Shown: positions 57,977-64,000 of the stretch, one piece after another | How the letters are laid out: the number at the start of each line of letters is the position of its first letter | Numbering within the stretch: position 1 is the first letter of the stretch | From: Sunxiuqinia sp963678245 | Lineage (GTDB): Bacteria; Bacteroidota; Bacteroidia; Bacteroidales; Prolixibacteraceae | Direction of reading: 5' to 3' | NCBI GenBank assembly: GCA_965140765.1 | Contig: OZ223308.1 | Span: 310,001 to 374,000, forward strand | DNA: 64,000 bases | Notes under the pieces: generated by a model | Told to the model about the DNA's origin: nothing | Seen by the model: the letters and a program-made list of their open reading frames with translations, nothing else | The model's database searches: none | Translations under genes and position numbers: made by a program

Positions 57977-59731
57977 TTATTTTACAATCTCTTGAAATTT
58001 AGCGTCATTCCAGTATTTTGCAAATTCTAAGTCTGTTGCTGCTTTCTCTTTTAATTCAGGCTTCATTTCAACAGCTTTTTCCAAGCTTTCGTACATCAGG
58101 TTTTCTTTCGCGGTACGAGCACCTACAACTGCTTTAAAGTATTCTTTCATGTAGCACCCTTCCCAAGTACAGTTCTCCAATGATTTCAATGCACCATTAT
58201 TGTCACCTGCCAAGATTTTAGCTAAACCTACGTTTGGAGAATCGCTATCGCCGAACAATTTAACCGCTTTGTCGTATTCACCTTTTTTCAAGGCTACAAT
58301 ACCCAAGTTGTAATTTACTTCGTCGCCAGCACCTGAAGCTGCTCCGAATAATGATTCAGCCTTCTCAACATCACCATTATGCAATGCAACAGCACCTAAG
58401 TTATTTTTAATGATTGGCTCGCTCGAAGCTAAACCTTCAGCTTTTTCAAATAATGGTTTTGCCTCATCAAATTTTCCTTGCTGAGCCAATACCATCCCTG
58501 CGTTATTATAACCTCTCCAGTCTTTTGGGTATACTTTAGAAAAAGAGTTATAAATAGCTAATTTTTTGTTTTGATCAGTAGTTAAAGTAGCAGCATAAAG
58601 CAATTCTGCTGGATTCAACGATGATGGATCAGAATCAGCTAAAGCAGCAATTTCCTCATCAGTTTTTCCAATCAAATCAACGCTAGCTGAAATCTTTGCA
58701 CGACGTAATTCAGGAAGAATTTTGTCAGCAACTACCGTAAACGCCTGAGATAAATTTCTGATTTCACGCTCACGAACTTCAGGATCAGAATACATAGAAA
58801 GAACGCGCAAGATCAATTCTTTATCCTGAATGTCTGATTCTTCCATTTTTTCTTTAAAACCGTCCCAATCTTCAGGAGTAAATTTTGTTTTCAACTCAGC
58901 CTCGATGTTATCTCTTTTAAGTTGACGAGAAACTACTTTGTTTGAAGATCCTTCACGTTGCTGTGACAGCTTAGCATTCCAATCCAACTCACCATCAGGA
59001 GATGCATAAGCCGAGATCTCAACACCTTTTAATTCCTTACGTTCTGCTTCAAAAGCGTCTTTTGTATAAGCATACAATTTTTCAATGTCATCACCTTTCA
59101 GTTCAGTTCCGCGAACATATGAACTGTTTATTAGGTAATGAATGTCAGCTACATACTGATCAGGGACAACACGTTGAAATTCATCAATATTCGGATCGTA
59201 AATACCTGTTGTATTTTTCTCACGTTGAACGCCCAAAATAGGAGCAGGATAGTTGATTACCATTTCTGAAGTCGCGATTACACCATCAGCAACTTTGATT
59301 GGTTCAAAATCAAGGCTTTTAGTTCCTTGCGAAGCAGTAATGCGAATTTCGAGATCCGACATGCGCATGTCGTCTTTATAATCAACTGCATCTTTATATG
59401 CAAAGCTTCCTCCATTTGTGTAGCTGATAACTTTATTGTTGGCATCAACCTTTTCACCCTGCAATGTTACGGGCTCGAATGCTGTTTCACCACCCTCGTA
59501 GGTTAACACCGGAGTGGCAACCAAGGTAGCTTTTTTGTTGAAGTATTTCGCGGGAAACCGACCATTGATCGCAACATCCACATCGCCACCATGGGCTTCT
59601 AATATTTCAGGTGTTACATTAAAATCGATTTGGTCTGCGTTCTTCTTCATCTTTTGTAAGCCAGAACAGCCTGCAAAAAGCACAGCAGCCAGAGCAAAAA
59701 AAGCAAGAGGTTTTAAGCTAAATTTTTTCAT
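57977..59731 (-). CDS. TPR-repeat lipoprotein with OmpA-like middle part
   Basis: 584 residues. Lipobox LFAGC (Cys22), so a lipoprotein. Residues about 35-180 are a beta-rich domain. The middle (about 190-300) has GVEISAYASPDGELDWNAKLSQQRE, which resembles the peptidoglycan-binding OmpA C-terminal domain. The C-terminal third holds at least four TPR-like helical pairs (YNNAGMVLAQQGKFDEAKPLF, NLGAVALHNGDVEKAESLF, NLGIVALKKGEYDKAVKLF). A scaffold at the outer membrane is likely; related lipoproteins occur across the Bacteroidota. Single gene with a probable -7 box (TAATTTTG, 59781-59788). Confidence 0.88.
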   Translation of the reverse strand: MKKFSLKPLAFFALAAVLFAGCSGLQKMKKNADQIDFNVTPEILEAHGGDVDVAINGRFPAKYFNKKATLVATPVLTYEGGETAFEPVTLQGEKVDANNKVISYTNGGSFAYKDAVDYKDDMRMSDLEIRITASQGTKSLDFEPIKVADGVIATSEMVINYPAPILGVQREKNTTGIYDPNIDEFQRVVPDQYVADIHYLINSSYVRGTELKGDDIEKLYAYTKDAFEAERKELKGVEISAYASPDGELDWNAKLSQQREGSSNKVVSRQLKRDNIEAELKTKFTPEDWDGFKEKMEESDIQDKELILRVLSMYSDPEVREREIRNLSQAFTVVADKILPELRRAKISASVDLIGKTDEEIAALADSDPSSLNPAELLYAATLTTDQNKKLAIYNSFSKVYPKDWRGYNNAGMVLAQQGKFDEAKPLFEKAEGLASSEPIIKNNLGAVALHNGDVEKAESLFGAASGAGDEVNYNLGIVALKKGEYDKAVKLFGDSDSPNVGLAKILAGDNNGALKSLENCTWEGCYMKEYFKAVVGARTAKENLMYESLEKAVEMKPELKEKAATDLEFAKYWNDAKFQEIVK

Positions 59732-59780
59732 GTCGACAGTATTAAAATATTTGATTTTATAATTATTCAGTACTCGTTCA

Positions 59781-59788
59781 CAAAATTA
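59781..59788 (-). promoter_or_regulatory. Probable -7 box of the TPR lipoprotein gene
   Basis: Minus strand TAATTTTG fits TAnnTTTG, 49 bases upstream of the ATG. The -33 TTG is not clear. Confidence 0.4.
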
Positions 59789-59827
59789 GCAATGTTTTAG
59801 TGAAATAAAAGAATATCGAACACTTTT

Positions 59828-60466
59828 TTAATCCATTAAAAACCTGTTAACCCCAGTAGAATAGTCGTTTTCGAAAATAGCAGCACACAATCTTTTATAT
59901 TGATTCTCATCGGCGACGAAATCAATTTTAGTGGTATCAATAATTAAAATCGGGAACTCATTTTGCTTTTTGAAGAACGAAAAATAACCCGCTCTGATCT
60001 TCTCTAAATAATCGGGATCGATGTTTCGTTCATAAGCACGTCCTCGTTTTTTTATATTTTGAATTAATTTATCGACATCAGCATGCAAATAAACGTACAA
60101 ATCGGGCTTTGGAAGCTTATCGTAAATAATTGTAAAAAACCGCTCGTACAGCAAGTATTCATCTTGGGAAAGCGTGTTTTGAGCGAAAATCAGTGATTTC
60201 ATAAAATAATAGTCCGAAATCAAAAAAGAGCTGAACAGTTCAAACTCTCGAATATTGTTTTTCAGCTGATTATAGCGATCTGCCAAAAAAGACATTTCGA
60301 GTGGGAAAGCAAACTTCTCCCTGTCTTCATAAAATTTGGGTAAAAACGGGTTATCCTCAAATCCCTCAAGCAATTTTCGGGCTCCAAAGTCTTTGGCAAT
60401 ACGGTTCACCAGAGTTGTTTTACCCGATCCAATATTCCCTTCAATGACTAAATAGTTGATCTTCAT
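59828..60466 (-). CDS. Deoxynucleoside kinase
   Basis: 212 residues from ATG 60466 (MKINYLVIEGNIGSGKTTL). It phosphorylates deoxynucleosides for salvage. P-loop GNIGSGKTT near residue 10, the DRY-like block FLADRYNQ near 75, the ERFF region and the lid KKRGRAYERNID with arginines near 142 match the dNK/dGK-dCK family. Base specificity is not readable. An upstream in-frame ATG at 60514 adds 16 residues before the P-loop and is less likely. Followed upstream by the prolyl oligopeptidase gene, same strand, 76 nt away. Confidence 0.9.
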   Translation of the reverse strand: MKINYLVIEGNIGSGKTTLVNRIAKDFGARKLLEGFEDNPFLPKFYEDREKFAFPLEMSFLADRYNQLKNNIREFELFSSFLISDYYFMKSLIFAQNTLSQDEYLLYERFFTIIYDKLPKPDLYVYLHADVDKLIQNIKKRGRAYERNIDPDYLEKIRAGYFSFFKKQNEFPILIIDTTKIDFVADENQYKRLCAAIFENDYSTGVNRFLMD

Positions 60467-60542
60467 AACAAAAAATTCCGAAAGCATCTTGACTTCCGGA
60501 ACATAAAAGTACAATATTTCCTGTTGAATAATAAACTCAGGA

Positions 60543-62648
60543 CTACATCTTCATTCCTAAATGATAAAAGAGAAATGACCACACATCCGTGTATTCTTCA
60601 ATCACTTTAGCAGTGGGTTTTCCGGCTCCATGCCCTGCTTTTACATCAATGCGAATTAGAGTTGGCATTGGCCCGGTGTGATATTCCTGCAAGCGGGCAA
60701 TGTATTTAAATGAGTGTGCCGGAACAACCCGGTCATCATGATCGGCTGTTGTTACCAGCACCGCCGGATAGTCAACTCCCTTTCGGATGTTGTGATACGG
60801 CGAATAGTGATACAAGTAGTCGAACATTTCCTGACTATCTTCGCTGGTTCCATAATCGCCAGCCCAAGCCCATCCAATTGTAAATTTATGAAACCGGAGC
60901 ATGTCCATTACGCCAACAGCTGGTAAAGCGACTTTAAATAAATCGGGACGTTGATTGACTACTGCTCCAACCAACAAACCTCCATTCGATCCGCCCATCA
61001 AGGCCAGTTTTTCTTTTGAAGTATATTTCTCAGCAATCAAATGTTCGGCAGCCGCAATGCAATCGTCAAACACATTTTGCTTATTCAGCTTTGTTCCTGC
61101 CTGATGCCAATCCTCACCATACTCGCCACCTCCACGTAAATTTACCACAGCATAAACTCCTCCATTCTGCATAAAAGCCATCCGGGTGGCCGAAAATATC
61201 GGTGTCAGGCTGATATTAAATCCACCATAACCATACAACAAGGTAGGATTATCGCCATCCAACTCAATTCCCTTTTTGTGCACAATAAACATCGGAACAC
61301 GCGTTCCATCCTTCGATTCGAAAAACTCTTGTTTTACCACAAAATCATCTGGATTAAACGTTACTTCAGGGCGATAAAACAGCTCGGATTCCTTTTTATT
61401 AAAGTCGTACTGATAAATTTCGCCCGCAGTATTATAGGATGAATAGCTATAAAAAGCAACGGATTCATCCTTTTTACCAGAGAAACCGCCAACACTGCCA
61501 ATTCCGGGTAATTCTATTTTATATTCATAGGTGCCATCATAATTATAAATCTCGACTACACTGTGTGCATCCTCCATGTAATCGGCTACAATTTTACCGT
61601 CCACAAAACTTGTCCCCTGTAGTATTTCATCCCCTTCCGGAATAACCTCAACCCAATCTTTCTCTTCGGGTTTGTTGATATTGATCTTCAACAGGCGATA
61701 CCTGGGTGCGTTATAATTGGTCAGCACAAATAGATCTTCGCCAATATTTTCCTGAACATGAAACTCATAGTTGATTTCTTCCATCAATGGAATGTAATCC
61801 GCGCCTTTTTTTGTCAGATCTTTAACCGACAATGCATTTCCATGAGAAGCCTCGCTCATTGAGATTAACAGGAAGCGCTTATCATCCGTAATTCCAGCTC
61901 CAAACATGCGATTCGGATTTGTATCATCTTTCCTAATCAACTGATCATCGTTCTGCGGAGTGCCTAACTTGTGATAGTAAATCTTTTGGTATTGATTGGA
62001 TCCAGACAGCTCGTCTCCTTCATTCGGCTCATCATAAGCACTATAGTAAAACCCATTATCGAACCACGCCAAACCTGAGAATTTCACCCACTCAATATGG
62101 TCACTCAGCGTCTCTCCTGTCTCAATATCTTTTACAAAGATCTCATTCCAATCGGAACCAGATTTGGCGACCATGTAAACGAGGTATTTTCCATCCTCGG
62201 ACAGCTCAGTCCCGGACAAAGCGATCGTTCCGTCTTCTGAAAAGGTATTCGGATCCAAAACAACCTGAGCCTTTTCATTCAACGCCTCAGTTATGTAAAA
62301 CACGTTTTGATTTTGAAGACCATCATTCTTGAAAAAGAAATATTTACCGGCCTTTTTAAATGGCGTCCCGTGCCTCGGATAGTCCATCAGTTTGGTTAGC
62401 TGCTGCTTGATTTCTTCACGATTTGGTAACGAGTTCAGATAATCAAAAGTGACGTTGTTTTGAGCTTTCACCCATTCGGTCGTTTCTTCCGAATTGTCAT
62501 CTTCCAGCCAACGATATGGATCTTCAACAACGGTTTCGAAATAAGTATCTTCAATCTCTCCTTTTTGGGTGACAGGATAGTCAATGGTTTTTTTCTTACT
62601 GCAAGAACACATCAGTACTAAGAATAAAATGTAGTTTAATTTTGTCAT
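60543..62648 (-). CDS. Prolyl oligopeptidase family S9A, lipoprotein
   Basis: 701 residues. Lipobox VLMCSC, so lipid-anchored, probably periplasmic. It cleaves short peptides after proline. The N-terminal EDPYRWLEDDNSEETTEWVKAQN segment and the seven-bladed propeller (about 75-430) are followed by the alpha/beta hydrolase domain with Ser554 in GGSNGG, the Asp in DHDDRV (636-639) and His673 in AGHGAGKP. All three catalytic parts are intact and length is normal for S9A. Confidence 0.94.
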   Translation of the reverse strand: MTKLNYILFLVLMCSCSKKKTIDYPVTQKGEIEDTYFETVVEDPYRWLEDDNSEETTEWVKAQNNVTFDYLNSLPNREEIKQQLTKLMDYPRHGTPFKKAGKYFFFKNDGLQNQNVFYITEALNEKAQVVLDPNTFSEDGTIALSGTELSEDGKYLVYMVAKSGSDWNEIFVKDIETGETLSDHIEWVKFSGLAWFDNGFYYSAYDEPNEGDELSGSNQYQKIYYHKLGTPQNDDQLIRKDDTNPNRMFGAGITDDKRFLLISMSEASHGNALSVKDLTKKGADYIPLMEEINYEFHVQENIGEDLFVLTNYNAPRYRLLKININKPEEKDWVEVIPEGDEILQGTSFVDGKIVADYMEDAHSVVEIYNYDGTYEYKIELPGIGSVGGFSGKKDESVAFYSYSSYNTAGEIYQYDFNKKESELFYRPEVTFNPDDFVVKQEFFESKDGTRVPMFIVHKKGIELDGDNPTLLYGYGGFNISLTPIFSATRMAFMQNGGVYAVVNLRGGGEYGEDWHQAGTKLNKQNVFDDCIAAAEHLIAEKYTSKEKLALMGGSNGGLLVGAVVNQRPDLFKVALPAVGVMDMLRFHKFTIGWAWAGDYGTSEDSQEMFDYLYHYSPYHNIRKGVDYPAVLVTTADHDDRVVPAHSFKYIARLQEYHTGPMPTLIRIDVKAGHGAGKPTAKVIEEYTDVWSFLFYHLGMKM

Positions 62649-62703
62649 GATAATATCTCTTCAAGCTTTTCTTAAGCTATCTGTAATGAACCTGTCGGAA
62701 ATA

Positions 62704-63189
62704 TTACAGTATTTTTTGATTCGCTCTGATTTTGGCATCTTTCTGTCCTCCGACAAACTGCCCAACAAGCAATCCAACGACCAACGGCGGAATAATAAAA
62801 AACCAGCGGTCGATCGAGGAAAAGAAGAAGCTTGTCAACAAACCTAAAACTCCACCAATCAGCGTATAAAAAAAGCTCAATGAATAGCGATAGAAAAATG
62901 GTGGGTAAAAACCATGTTCCTTTTTCATATGCCGGGCCAACCGGTCAATGTGTCGATCGTAATTTCGTCGGTCTTTTCCAGTGTTATTAACCGCATTGCT
63001 AATCGTGTTCACTTGTAGTTCTATTTCTTCCTGAAATTGCTGGCATTGATCACAATCCCTCGAAAAATCGTCAACACGCTTTACCATTCGCAGGTATTCA
63101 GCAACGCGCAAAAAACGCAGGTCGCTATCTTTTGTACCTGACAACTTTTGCTCAATATCGGCGGAAATTTTTTGACTCCATTCACCCAT
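62704..63189 (-). CDS. Small membrane protein of unknown function
   Basis: 161 residues. The N-terminal about 100 residues are charged and helical, with a Cys pair in RDCDQCQQF (near 45-49). Two membrane segments follow: SFFYTLIGGVLGLLTSFFF and WFFIIPPLVVGLLVGQFVGG. The C-terminus is short and basic. I do not recognise the family. It stands between pnp and the S9A gene on the same strand, after the pnp terminator. Confidence 0.75.
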   Translation of the reverse strand: MGEWSQKISADIEQKLSGTKDSDLRFLRVAEYLRMVKRVDDFSRDCDQCQQFQEEIELQVNTISNAVNNTGKDRRNYDRHIDRLARHMKKEHGFYPPFFYRYSLSFFYTLIGGVLGLLTSFFFSSIDRWFFIIPPLVVGLLVGQFVGGQKDAKIRANQKIL

Positions 63190-63195
63190 AACTAA

Positions 63196-63225
63196 TGAAA
63201 AAAAATGCCCGACAAGCGGGCATTT
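63196..63225 (-). terminator. Terminator of pnp
   Basis: Stem AAATGCCCG/CGGGCATTT followed on the minus strand by TTTTTTTT. Confidence 0.85.
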
Positions 63226-63245
63226 ATATAAATTTAAACGTTGAA

Positions 63246-64000
63246 CTAATCTCTGTTTTCTCTTGGAGGTCTGCGATCTCCACGACGATCACGGCTATCG
63301 CGATTTCCATCACGTCCGCTACCATCACGACGAGGAGGACGACGATCGCCTCCGCGGTCGCTACGCTCACGCTCTACATAACCTTCGGGTTTTGGCAATA
63401 ATGCTTTACGAGAAAGCTTCAGTTTTCCATCGCGGTCGATGTCCAACAGCTTTACTTCAACTTCTTCGCCTACTTTAAGGGCATCTTCAACATTTGATAA
63501 ACGCTCCCAGGTAATTTCAGAAATATGAAGCAAACCTTCTTTTCCAGGCATAATTTCAACAAAGGCACCAAAAGTTGTGATGTTTTTTATTTTCCCTTTG
63601 TAGGTTTCGCCTTTCTCCGGAAGAGCAATAATACGCTTCACACGTTCTTTTGCAGCATCCATAGCTTCTTTGTTCAAGCCCGAAATTTCAACCCAACCAA
63701 AGTCATCACGTTCTTCAATAACGATAACAGTATTGGTTTCTTCCTGCATTTGCTGAATATTTTTACCTCCAGGTCCAATGATTGGTCCAATCATATCCTT
63801 AGGAATCTGAATGGTTTCAACACGTGGAACATTTGGTTTGTATTCTACACGAGGTTCAGGAATAACTTCAAGGATTTTTCCAAGGATATGCTCACGACCT
63901 TCTTTGGCCTGATGTAAAGCTTGTGACAACACTTCGTATGAAAGTCCGTCAACTTTAATATCCATTTGGGTTGCTGTAATACCTTTTTCAGTTCCGGTTA
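63246..64000 (-). CDS. pnp: Polynucleotide phosphorylase, C-terminal part (runs off right edge)
   Basis: The last about 250 residues; the 5' part lies beyond the window. The frame is open through base 64000 (GTEKGITATQMDIKVDGL is the family block around the second RNase PH core). A KH domain follows (IQIPKDMIGPIIGPGGKNIQ), then an S1 domain (GETYKGKIKNITTFGAFVEI to LLDIDRDGKLKLSRKALLP). The enzyme degrades RNA 3'-5' using phosphate. The tail after S1 is about 45 residues rich in Arg, Asp and Gly, a disordered RNA-binding type extension common in Bacteroidota PNPase. Confidence 0.95.
   Translation of the reverse strand, partial: TGTEKGITATQMDIKVDGLSYEVLSQALHQAKEGREHILGKILEVIPEPRVEYKPNVPRVETIQIPKDMIGPIIGPGGKNIQQMQEETNTVIVIEERDDFGWVEISGLNKEAMDAAKERVKRIIALPEKGETYKGKIKNITTFGAFVEIMPGKEGLLHISEITWERLSNVEDALKVGEEVEVKLLDIDRDGKLKLSRKALLPKPEGYVERERSDRGGDRRPPRRDGSGRDGNRDSRDRRGDRRPPRENRD

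Overview
This window is chromosomal DNA of a member of the Bacteroidota, probably an anaerobic or facultative marine or sediment Marinilabiliales/Prolixibacteraceae-type organism (the family is inferred from gene content, not from a search). Supporting signs are Bacteroidota-type promoters (TTG, about 19-20 nt, TAnnTTTG), AT-rich leaders with few Shine-Dalgarno sites, many lipoproteins with a Cys lipobox, an outer-membrane barrel of the TonB-receptor type, DUF4922 and DUF5020 family proteins, and the 16S/23S sequences.

Layout. 1-1199 is the N-terminal part of a large secreted protein leaving the left edge. 1641-13209 holds two complete rRNA operons (16S, tRNA-Ile, tRNA-Ala, 23S, 5S) on the minus strand. 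They are direct tandem copies 60 bp apart that differ, as far as I can see, by one base in a homopolymer of 16S. 13382-27343 is a nitrogen-fixation and molybdate cluster, all minus strand: nifH-nifI1-nifI2-nifD-nifK-nifE-nifN-nifB-[2Fe-2S] ferredoxin-nifV-ModE-like regulator-unknown small protein-modA-modB-modC. It supplies structural nitrogenase, PII-type post-translational control, the FeMo-cofactor scaffold (NifEN), NifB-co synthesis, homocitrate and molybdate uptake in one block. nifS, nifU, nifX and nifA are not in the window. 27759 onward is a divergent CNNM/CorC-like membrane protein.

29109-35814 is a plus-strand block: GHL10-type glycosidase, two-domain GT2, DUF4922 protein with a GalT/HIT-like HxHxQ motif, SpoIID/LytB protein and AmpG-like permease. 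I read it as a possible cell-wall glycan salvage or remodelling locus. 35865-45455 is mostly carbohydrate metabolism: a secreted sugar isomerase/epimerase-like lipoprotein, an outer-membrane barrel protein, a peroxiredoxin, two paralogous Tat-exported Gfo/Idh/MocA oxidoreductases and a GH51 arabinofuranosidase. 46540-53182 is a TetR-TolC-MFP-RND efflux operon. The rest is housekeeping or varied: ispD, DUF2461, a Tsx-like/NCS2 purine uptake pair, a TPR lipoprotein, a deoxynucleoside kinase, an S9A prolyl oligopeptidase, a small membrane protein and the 3' part of pnp.

Most interesting non-coding signals: a 102-nt leader element, about 90% identical, placed directly in front of both the nif ferredoxin gene and the ampG-like gene, each copy carrying an intact 23-codon ORF; three similar dyad sites spaced 30 and 70 bp apart upstream of nifH; 7-nt-periodic arrays in the rRNA spacers and between nifE and nifN; and two decayed gene remnants.
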